NCBI GenBank assembly: GCA_035275625.1
Contig: DATEMK010000641.1
Location: forward strand, 1 to 12,090
Direction: 5' to 3'
From: DATEMK01 sp035275625
Lineage (GTDB): Bacteria > Bacteroidota > Bacteroidia > AKYH767-A > OLB10
DNA length: 12,090 bases
Part shown: in pieces, positions 6,142 to 12,090 of the stretch
Position numbering within the stretch: the stretch's first letter is position 1
How the letters are laid out: every line of letters begins with the position of its first letter
Notes under the pieces: generated by a model
The model's database searches: none
What the model saw: the letters and a program-made list of their open reading frames with translations, nothing else
What the model was told of the DNA's origin: nothing
Position numbers and translations under genes: made by a program

Positions 6142-6915
6142 TTGACTCACGCTATCTGCAACCTTAGTATTGTAAACCTGAAAATGGAACCTCTTCACAG
6201 AAGTGAAACGGTTTCACAAATTTTGTTTGGTGAGTTTTTTGAAGTTCTTGAATCATCGTATGAATGGATAAAAATCCGGTGTGATTATGATGGTTATGAA
6301 GGATGGATACTTGCATCACAATGCGCAGAAGTTGAATTTGATGATTACAAACAATTGAAGAAAGAAGAGATTTGCATTTCGTATGACCTCGTGCAAATTG
6401 TTACGCATGGCAATGAAATCAATTCAATTGTTATCGGAAGCTCGCTCCCTTTTTTTAAAGATCAGTACTGTGTTATCGGAAATCTGAAGTTTAATTTTGA
6501 AGGGAATGCACGTTATCCTGAACGCCTCGAATCAAGCAGTACGCTGATTGAAAATGCATATATGTATCTGAATTGTCCGTACATGTGGGGTGGCCGTTCA
6601 CCTTTTGGAATTGATTGTTCCGGCTATACACAAATGGTTTTTAAATTATCCGGAATGAAATTAAGGCGCGATGCAGCACAGCAATCTGAGCAGGGAACAC
6701 TCGTTAACCTGCTCGATGAAGCACAGCCCGGTGACCTGGCTTTCTTTGATAATCCTGAAGGAAAGATTACCCATGTCGGGATTATCCTTGCCGGAAACAT
6801 GATCATTCACGCCTCAGGAAAAGTAAGGATGGATACATTGGATCATGTGGGAATATATAATGCTGATATGAAAAGATATTCGCATAATTTGAGACTGATA
6901 AAAAGACTCCTTTAG
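6142..6915 (+). CDS. SH3b-NlpC/P60 (C40) cysteine peptidase, YkfC-like
   Basis: A 257-residue protein with bacterial SH3-like sequence in residues about 1-120 (GEFFEVLESSYEWIKI, then GYEGWI at 51-56) and an NlpC/P60 domain in residues about 132-257. Catalytic residues are evident: C159 in DCSGYT (158-163), H211 in HVGI (211-214), and H223 in IIHASG (221-226). The YMWGG (147-151) and QPGDLAFF (195-202) signatures are also present. The family cleaves the gamma-D-Glu to diamino-acid bond of murein peptides. No signal peptide or lipobox is seen, so a cytoplasmic murein-peptide recycling role like YkfC is favoured. The start is a TTG. The first ATG is residue 15, but starting there would remove the first SH3b strand (AICNLSIVNL), and no in-frame ATG lies further upstream. 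Confidence 0.88.
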   Translation: MTHAICNLSIVNLKMEPLHRSETVSQILFGEFFEVLESSYEWIKIRCDYDGYEGWILASQCAEVEFDDYKQLKKEEICISYDLVQIVTHGNEINSIVIGSSLPFFKDQYCVIGNLKFNFEGNARYPERLESSSTLIENAYMYLNCPYMWGGRSPFGIDCSGYTQMVFKLSGMKLRRDAAQQSEQGTLVNLLDEAQPGDLAFFDNPEGKITHVGIILAGNMIIHASGKVRMDTLDHVGIYNADMKRYSHNLRLIKRLL

Positions 6916-6953
6916 AAAAAGGGTTTAAGATTGGAAAAAAATAAAAACAAAAA

Positions 6954-7487
6954 ATGATGAAAAAAATAATAACAGTTTTTGCGGTGATGGTTTTTACATT
7001 CATTAATTCTTATGGCCAGGAAAAGAGTTCACCCATTAAAGAAAAAGAAGAAAAATTTGAAATCTATCATCCCGATTCAAATGTTGTAAACGAGTTTGCA
7101 AATGCAATTATGAAGGCTATGAGCGAAAAAAAGAATGTGCTTTTGCAGATAGGAGGGAACTGGTGCAAATGGTGCAGGATATTTCACAAGTTCACTACAT
7201 CGGATCATGAAATTGATTCGACCATGAATGCAAATTTTGTAGTGCTGCATGTTAATTTCAGCAAGGAAAATAAAAACCTTCCTTTCCTTGAGACATTGGA
7301 ATACCCGCAACGTTTTGGCTTTCCTGTTTTTGTAGTGGTAAACCCGCAGGGGCAGCGCATTCACACACAAAGCTCCTGGTTTCTCGAAGATGGAAAAGCC
7401 AGCTATGATAAAGAAAAGGTAATGGCTTTTTTGAAAGACTGGTCGGTGGGTGCCTTGGATCCTAAGAATTATACAGAAGAAAAGTGA
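6954..7487 (+). CDS. Secreted thioredoxin-fold protein (Thioredoxin_7-like)
   Basis: A 177-residue protein with an N-terminal signal peptide: the charged start MMKK, a hydrophobic core from residues 5 to 18, and a likely cleavage after SYG (19-21) before QE. There is no lipobox Cys, so it should be a soluble periplasmic protein. The mature part carries a redox-active WCKWC motif (C71 and C74) and the cis-proline loop GFPVFVV (P124), as in Thioredoxin_7/DUF255-type folds. Probable role: disulfide reduction or exchange on envelope proteins; the partner is unknown. ATGs at 6954 and 6957 are both possible starts. It begins 38 bp after the peptidase stop and may be co-transcribed with it. Confidence 0.88.
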   Translation: MMKKIITVFAVMVFTFINSYGQEKSSPIKEKEEKFEIYHPDSNVVNEFANAIMKAMSEKKNVLLQIGGNWCKWCRIFHKFTTSDHEIDSTMNANFVVLHVNFSKENKNLPFLETLEYPQRFGFPVFVVVNPQGQRIHTQSSWFLEDGKASYDKEKVMAFLKDWSVGALDPKNYTEEK

Positions 7488-7501
7488 AGGTAAAATTCAG
7501 T

Positions 7502-7521
7502 CGCTTCTAAAAAAGAAGGCG
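7502..7521 (+). terminator. Weak stem-loop after the thioredoxin-fold gene
   Basis: CGCTTCT and AGAAGGCG flank a short A-rich loop and pair with one bulge. The element starts 14 bp past the stop codon. No T-run follows immediately, so it is at most a weak terminator or an RNA-stabilising hairpin. Confidence 0.25.
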
Positions 7522-7566
7522 TAATAAGGTTGCCTGTCTGAGGATTCATTTTTTTTACAACAAAGC

Positions 7567-8223
7567 ATGAAGCATGTAGTTTTTATTCCCGGCCTTGGCG
7601 CTGATGAGCGTATTTTTAGTTTTATTAATTTAAAAGATTGTAACAAGCAGTTTATAAAATGGGTGATACCGGAAAAGAATGAAAGTTTTCAAACTTATCT
7701 TTTAAAAATAAAGGAACAGATAGTAATAAAGCAGCCGCCTGTTATCATCGGTGTTTCACTCGGAGGTATTATTGCCATGGAGCTTCGGGATCTTATTCCA
7801 GTGGAAAAAACGATAATTATTTCAAGTGTCAAAACGAAAAAGGAGATGCCTGCTTTTTTCAACTGGATCAGGATAACAGGGATAAACAAAATAATGTCTC
7901 CGTCACTCCTTAAAAAAAGCGCTGTGCTGATCAAACCCCTTATAACGGATACAAGCAATGAAAAAGCCATGCATCTTTTTAAAACCATGCTTCATGATGC
8001 TGATAATGATTTTATAAAAAGAGCCATTAAATTTGTTCTTCAGTGGAAGAGAATGTCTTATAATAAAGAAAATTTAATTCACATTCACGGTACAAAGGAC
8101 CTGGTTTTTCCTTTGAAAAATATCCGCCATTATGATTACAAAATCACAGGAGGCGCCCACGATATGATCATGAGCAAACCGGAAGAAATAAATAAAATTT
8201 TAATCAAAGAAATTTTTCAATGA
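7567..8223 (+). CDS. Small alpha/beta-hydrolase fold protein
   Basis: A 218-residue cytoplasmic alpha/beta-hydrolase. The N-terminal strand and oxyanion region read VVFIPGLGADERIF (4-17). The nucleophile elbow is GVSLGG (62-67) with S64. The acid is probably D178 in HGTKDLVFP (174-182), and the histidine is H198 in GGAHDM (195-200), giving a complete Ser-Asp-His triad in the correct order. The cap region is short and helical. Substrate cannot be predicted; the protein is compact for the fold. It begins 79 bp after the thioredoxin-fold gene and ends only 7 bp from the convergent permease gene. Confidence 0.85.
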   Translation: MKHVVFIPGLGADERIFSFINLKDCNKQFIKWVIPEKNESFQTYLLKIKEQIVIKQPPVIIGVSLGGIIAMELRDLIPVEKTIIISSVKTKKEMPAFFNWIRITGINKIMSPSLLKKSAVLIKPLITDTSNEKAMHLFKTMLHDADNDFIKRAIKFVLQWKRMSYNKENLIHIHGTKDLVFPLKNIRHYDYKITGGAHDMIMSKPEEINKILIKEIFQ

Positions 8224-8230
8224 GAACTTT

Positions 8231-9697
8231 TTAAGAATGTTTCTTCTTCACCAGGTAATAAACAGGTATTCCTAAAAGCACCAGCCCGATACCTGTCCAG
8301 GAAATTAAAGGTTTTGTGATAAGCAGGTTAATGCAGAAAAATGCGGCAAGTAAAATATATATCACAGGAATAACAGGGTATCCGAAAGCTTTATAAGGCC
8401 GCTCAGCATCCGGCATTTTTTTACGCAAAACAAAAATTCCCCATATGGTGAATATATAAAACAAGATAACGGCAAACATGACGAAATCAAGCAGCGTTCC
8501 ATACTGACCGCTCAGCGCAAGCAAAGATGCCCACACAAACTGTATCCATAAAGCATTGCCCGGAACACCATAGCGGTTGTTATGCGCCATGTTATCAAAA
8601 AACAATCCGTCCTTTGCCATTGCCTGGTAGAGTCTCGCGCTGGCAAGCACCAGCCCGTTGTTGCAGCCGAAAGTTGAAACCATAATCAGCACCGCCATTA
8701 ACAGTGTGCCAGCTGAACCGAACATCATGGTTGCTGCTGCTGTGCCCACGCGATCATGCGTGGCAAACTGAATTCCGTTTGCCAATGCATCTTGTCCGTC
8801 AGCGCTTCCCTGCAAGGGGAGCACACGCAGATACGCAACATTTGCAAGCACATAAATGGAGCTTACTATTAATGTTCCGGCAAACAGGCTGAGCGGAATA
8901 TTCTTTTTCGGATTTTTAATTTCACCGGCAATAAATGTAACGTTGTTCCATGCATCACTGCTGAAAAGCGAACCTACCAGTCCTGCTCCAAATGCGCCTA
9001 CCAATGCAAGCCCCCCGATTTGGGTGATCATCCATGCTCCGCTTACATTGTCCTTTTCCCAATGCTGTACATCCCAGAAATGAGCTAAATTATAATTCCA
9101 TGTTTCTGTATTTCCGTAAATAAAAATTCCGACAATGATCAAACCAAACAAAGCAATAAGCTTTGCCGAGGTGAATAACCGGAGAATGAATTTGCCATAT
9201 TGAATGCCGAGGCTGTTCAATATAGTTAATACCAATATGGAAAAAATTCCGAATAGCTGGGCAGCGGTTAATTTATATTCACCTATAACCGGAAGAGTGG
9301 TTTGAAAAAAAACATTATTATCTCCGAGAGCCGGGATCAGGACACCTGTAAATTTTGCAAATGCCACAGCAACCGCAGCAATGGTTCCGGATTGCACAAC
9401 AAAGAACAATGCCCAGCCATACAAGAATCCTATCAGCGGTTTAAATGCATTGCGCAGGTAAACATACTGACCGCCTGCCTGCGGAAACATTCCTGCAAGC
9501 TCCCCATAGCTGAGCGCGGCAAACAAAGTCATCAGTCCGGCAATGATCCATGATAACAAAAGCCATCCGCCCCCGCCAATTTGCCGCGAAATATCTGCGC
9601 TTACAATAAAAATTCCTGACCCGATCATCGAGCCGGATACGAGCATGGTTGCATCCAGCAATCCCAGGGAACGGGTGGATTCTTTTTCAGCGCTCAT
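8231..9697 (-). CDS. APC superfamily amino-acid permease, LAT-like
   Basis: A 488-residue inner-membrane amino-acid transporter with about 12 hydrophobic segments. The unwound first helix carries the APC substrate motif GSMIGSGIF (22-30). GELAGMFPQAGGQYVYLR (65-82) is typical of TM2-TM3 in the L-type amino-acid transporter branch and of SteT-like exchangers. GEIKNPKKNIP (258-268) is the conserved cytoplasmic loop after TM6. Substrate is unknown; neutral amino acids such as Ser/Thr are a family-level guess. The start ATG at 9697 is followed directly by a short polar N-terminus, as expected. The gene lies 32 bp downstream of the CAT-type permease, suggesting an operon. Confidence 0.9.
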   Translation of the reverse strand: MSAEKESTRSLGLLDATMLVSGSMIGSGIFIVSADISRQIGGGGWLLLSWIIAGLMTLFAALSYGELAGMFPQAGGQYVYLRNAFKPLIGFLYGWALFFVVQSGTIAAVAVAFAKFTGVLIPALGDNNVFFQTTLPVIGEYKLTAAQLFGIFSILVLTILNSLGIQYGKFILRLFTSAKLIALFGLIIVGIFIYGNTETWNYNLAHFWDVQHWEKDNVSGAWMITQIGGLALVGAFGAGLVGSLFSSDAWNNVTFIAGEIKNPKKNIPLSLFAGTLIVSSIYVLANVAYLRVLPLQGSADGQDALANGIQFATHDRVGTAAATMMFGSAGTLLMAVLIMVSTFGCNNGLVLASARLYQAMAKDGLFFDNMAHNNRYGVPGNALWIQFVWASLLALSGQYGTLLDFVMFAVILFYIFTIWGIFVLRKKMPDAERPYKAFGYPVIPVIYILLAAFFCINLLITKPLISWTGIGLVLLGIPVYYLVKKKHS

Positions 9698-9729
9698 TAT
9701 GTGAGTTTATAAAAACTAACGGTCAGCGG

Positions 9730-11202
9730 CTATTGGTTTCTCAATTTACTATTCTTCGCACTATAAGCGAAATAAATTATAAACCCGATTGCAAGCCAAA
9801 TCAACAATCGTGACCAGTTGGGCCAGCCGAGCCCGAAGACCATTGCTCCGCAAACCACTATTCCTAAAATAGGGACTAAAGGAACAAAAGGAGTTCTGAA
9901 TTGACGTTTTGCATCCGGATCGGTTTTACGTAAGATGATTACACCGGCACAAACGAGCATGAATGCAAACAACGTCCCGATGCTGGTCATGTCACCCACA
10001 ATATCACCCGGAACAAAGGCTGCAAATAATCCGACAAAAAGAAATAATATCATATTTGATTTGTATGGCGTCCTGAATTTAGGATGTATAGCCGAGAATA
10101 TTTTTGGAAGCAATCCGTCAGTGCTCATCGAATAGAAAACCCTGCTTTGTCCCATCAGCATTACAAGAATTACGGAAGAAAATCCGGCAAGTATGGCTAC
10201 TGTTACCAATTTCGCCAGCCAGCCATACCCCGTCATATACGTCTGGATGGCGTAAGCCACAGAAGCCTCCTTTCCGGCATGCCTGAAGTCATCAGTGCTT
10301 GCGACACCGGTTAAAACGTAAGCAAACAAAATATACAGGATAGTGCAAATGGCAAGCGATCCGAGAATTCCCATGGGCATATCTTTCTTCGGGTTTTTCG
10401 CTTCCTGTGCGGCTGTGGACACAGCATCAAAACCAATGAAAGCAAAAAATACAACTCCTGCAGCGCCAAGTATCCCTAATATTCCTCCGAAATTATGAGG
10501 TACATTTTGTGTGTCAACATACGTTTGCGCTTCAGGAATAAAAGGTGTGTGGTTTGCAGGATTCATGAATGACCAGCCAAAACCAATGAATAAAATTACA
10601 ATCGCAACTTTTAAGATTACGATTAATCCGTTTACAAATGCTGATTCTCTTGTTCCCTTTATAAGAAGCAGTGTGAGCAGGATTAATATGAATAAGGCTG
10701 GCAGGTTCATGATACCTGTTATACCTGTGGCATCATGTTCAAAAGGAGAATGACACCATTGATAGGGTATGGAGGTATCGAAAAAGATGGTCAGTAATTT
10801 ATTGAGGTATTCACTCCAGGCAATGCTCACCGTGGCAGCGCCTAAAGCATATTCCAAAACCAAATCCCAACCGATGATCCATGCAACAAACTCACCCATG
10901 GTTGCATAACTGTAAGTATAGGCGCTTCCTGCTATCGGGATCATAGAAGCAAACTCTGCATAACACAACCCGGCAAGCGCACAGCCGACACCTGCAATAA
11001 TAAATCCTATTGTCACTGCCGGGCCTGCATTGTTTGCAGCAGCGGCAGCAGTACGCACAAACAAGCCTGCACCGATAATTGCCCCGATTCCCAATGCAAC
11101 AAGATTAGTTGCATTCAATGTGCGCTTTAATCCTTTTTCAGAATCATCCGCTTCACGCATTAAGATGCTCAAAGGTTTTTTTACAAATAAAGATTTTGCC
11201 AT
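9730..11202 (-). CDS. APC superfamily amino-acid permease, CAT-like
   Basis: A 490-residue inner-membrane transporter with about 12 hydrophobic segments. It shows the cationic amino-acid transporter (CAT) branch pattern: a cytoplasmic N-terminus with LKRTLNATNLVALGIGAIIG (25-44) running into GAGLF (44-48), then AGPAVTIGF (59-67), YAEFASMIPIAGSAYTYSY (81-99), and FFAFIGFDAVST (252-263) followed by EAKNPKKDMP (267-276). Bacterial CAT relatives carry a range of amino acids, so the name does not prove cationic substrates. It is the first gene of a probable two-permease unit. An 8-bp tandem repeat lies in the leader, and no TAnnTTTG element is visible. Confidence 0.92.
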   Translation of the reverse strand: MAKSLFVKKPLSILMREADDSEKGLKRTLNATNLVALGIGAIIGAGLFVRTAAAAANNAGPAVTIGFIIAGVGCALAGLCYAEFASMIPIAGSAYTYSYATMGEFVAWIIGWDLVLEYALGAATVSIAWSEYLNKLLTIFFDTSIPYQWCHSPFEHDATGITGIMNLPALFILILLTLLLIKGTRESAFVNGLIVILKVAIVILFIGFGWSFMNPANHTPFIPEAQTYVDTQNVPHNFGGILGILGAAGVVFFAFIGFDAVSTAAQEAKNPKKDMPMGILGSLAICTILYILFAYVLTGVASTDDFRHAGKEASVAYAIQTYMTGYGWLAKLVTVAILAGFSSVILVMLMGQSRVFYSMSTDGLLPKIFSAIHPKFRTPYKSNMILFLFVGLFAAFVPGDIVGDMTSIGTLFAFMLVCAGVIILRKTDPDAKRQFRTPFVPLVPILGIVVCGAMVFGLGWPNWSRLLIWLAIGFIIYFAYSAKNSKLRNQ

Positions 11203-11217
11203 AGTGATTGGGAATAA

Positions 11218-11247
11218 AAATTGTTAAATTGTTAAATTGTTAAATTG
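11218..11247. repeat. 8-bp tandem repeat (AAATTGTT) upstream of the CAT-like permease
   Basis: Three full AAATTGTT units plus a 6-bp partial unit run in register at 11218-11247, starting 15 bp upstream of the permease ATG. This occupies the zone where the leader and part of the promoter would lie. Such an array can gain or lose units by strand slippage. Confidence 0.85.
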
Positions 11248-11260
11248 CTGCTTATTTATT

Positions 11261-11315
11261 ATTGACCATTGTCTATTGTCAATGTTCCGAATTGCATACT
11301 GCTTACTGCCTACTG
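11261..11315. repeat. Short inverted repeat and period-7 TACTG repeat
   Basis: ATTGAC (11261-11266) and GTCAAT (11278-11283) are exact inverted repeats, extending imperfectly inward. TACTG then occurs three times at a 7-bp period (11297, 11304, 11311), ending 5 bp before the stop codon of the YfiT-like gene. With the 8-bp array this makes the whole gap between the permease and YfiT-like genes repetitive. Confidence 0.6.
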
Positions 11316-11319
11316 AGTT

Positions 11320-11865
11320 CTACTTCCAGTTCATTTTCGTTTTCAGATTTTCAATGTGTGCAAGATGATGATTGCAGTGCCATGCATACATTCCGATCAT
11401 CCAGTCAAGCTTCCAGTCAGCATTATGCTCGGGGTGATGAACGGATCTTTTTAACTGTTCTTTATCAATTGTTTTCAACATCATCACCCAGCGTTTGTGA
11501 AGATTTCTTAACAGATCGAGAGAATATTTTACGGGAGCCGTTTTTGAATCCTGCAGTTCAGCCCACTTCGACTGTTCATAAGGCTTGATAGTCGGGTTGT
11601 CTTCCGTAAGTGCAAGACGAAATCGTATAAAGCTGTTCATGTGACTGTCTGCGAGGTGATGAATCACCTGTCTTACAGTCCAGCCTCCGTCACGGTAAGG
11701 CGTATCAAGCTGTTCTTCTGAAAGATTCTTCACTGTATCTTTCAAACGCTTGGGCAATTTGTCAATTTCTTTTATCCATCTTTTTACTTCACTCTTTTTT
11801 ATTTTTTCAGGAGCGATGTACTTGCCGGTAGGGTACTTTAGTTTTTCGAGTTCTGTTGTTTCCAT
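11320..11865 (-). CDS. yfiT: YfiT/DinB-fold putative metal-dependent hydrolase or thiol transferase
   Basis: A 181-residue cytoplasmic four-helix DinB-superfamily protein. It aligns along its whole length with Bacillus subtilis YfiT as I recall it, including TPYRDGGWTVRQ (55-66), HHLADSHMNSFIRF (69-82), and the C-terminal WHCNHHLAHI (162-171). The three expected metal-binding histidines correspond to H70, H166 and H170. Family members are described as metal-dependent hydrolases, and related DinB proteins act as thiol S-transferases (bacillithiol or mycothiol), so conjugation of electrophiles to a low-molecular-weight thiol is possible. The gene is upstream of the permeases on the same strand but separated by 117 bp of repeats, so co-transcription is uncertain. 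Confidence 0.88.
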   Translation of the reverse strand: METTELEKLKYPTGKYIAPEKIKKSEVKRWIKEIDKLPKRLKDTVKNLSEEQLDTPYRDGGWTVRQVIHHLADSHMNSFIRFRLALTEDNPTIKPYEQSKWAELQDSKTAPVKYSLDLLRNLHKRWVMMLKTIDKEQLKRSVHHPEHNADWKLDWMIGMYAWHCNHHLAHIENLKTKMNWK

Positions 11866-11875
11866 ATTGTTTTGA

Positions 11876-12090
11876 GTTTAAGGTTTAAAGTTTCATGAGC
11901 CACTAATTTCACTAATTACACTAAATCAAAATATTCGTGTTAATTGGTGTAATTCGTGGCATTGGTTTAAGGTTTAAGGTTTAAAGTTTCATGAGCCACT
12001 AATTTCACTAATTACACTAAATCAAAATATTCGTGTTAACTGGTGTAATTCGTGGCATTGGTTTAAGGTTTAAGGTTTAAAGTTTAATGA
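11876..12090. repeat. 96-bp tandem repeat array with internal hairpin, cut by window edge
   Basis: Two full 96-bp units (starting at 11876 and 11972) differ by one base in the compared core (GTTAATTGG versus GTTAACTGG). The start of a further unit runs off the right edge. Each unit holds a period-7 GTTTAAG tract and a 62-bp imperfect inverted repeat (11899-11960 and 11995-12056) with arms beginning GCCACTAATT and ending AATTCGTGGC. Each arm is itself quasi-tandem at about 9 bp (CACTAA at 11901, 11910, 11919). The array begins 10 bp upstream of the YfiT-like gene's ATG. There is no coding content. Confidence 0.9.

Noticed and set aside
6184..6915. Shorter peptidase starting at the first ATG
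   Set aside because: This would remove the first strand of the N-terminal SH3b domain; the TTG at 6142 restores it.
9935..10753. Plus-strand open frames opposite the CAT-like permease
   Set aside because: They are short and antisense to conserved transmembrane segments, with no family signature.
11876..12090. CRISPR array
   Set aside because: The 96-bp units are repeated in full without unique spacers, and no cas gene is present.

Overview
The window looks like a chromosomal segment of a Bacteroidota bacterium. The DNA is AT-rich and there are no obvious Shine-Dalgarno sites. A TAnnTTTG-type -7 element lies just upstream of the helicase gene. The gene families are typical of that phylum: a DUF2652 protein, a T2-like thiolase, a cytoplasmic SH3b-NlpC/P60 peptidase, and a secreted WCxWC thioredoxin-fold protein with a Bacteroidota-style signal peptide. 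No rRNA, tRNA, CRISPR array, transposase, integrase or phage gene is visible. All genes appear intact.

Layout. Positions 173-4670 hold four minus-strand genes, in transcription order: a DEAD-box RNA helicase with a DbpA-type RNA-binding domain, YbaB/EbfC, a SAM-dependent methyltransferase, and a two-domain DUF2652-SRPBCC protein. Positions 4882-8223 hold four plus-strand genes, divergent from the helicase: acetyl-CoA acetyltransferase, a YkfC-like NlpC/P60 peptidase probably started by TTG, a periplasmic thioredoxin-fold protein, and a small alpha/beta hydrolase. Positions 8231-11865 hold three minus-strand genes, in transcription order: a YfiT/DinB-fold putative metalloenzyme, a CAT-type amino-acid permease, and an LAT-type amino-acid permease. 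The two permeases are 32 bp apart and probably form one operon.

The genes are mostly housekeeping or metabolic: RNA remodelling, nucleoid binding, acetyl-CoA/acetoacetyl-CoA metabolism, murein-peptide cleavage, amino-acid uptake and thiol chemistry. They do not form an obvious single pathway, and I found no convincing new defence or biosynthetic system.

The unusual content is between the genes. A 91-92 bp direct repeat flanks the DUF2652 gene. An 18-bp perfect palindrome lies upstream of the same gene. A 96-bp tandem repeat with an internal hairpin runs off the right edge. Several intergenic gaps carry quasi-tandem repeats with a 7-9 bp period, often paired with an inverted copy of the unit. 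The sequences differ from gap to gap but the architecture is shared. The DUF2652 protein also shows recognisable but eroded class III nucleotidyl-cyclase motifs fused to a START-like domain, which makes it the most interesting protein here.
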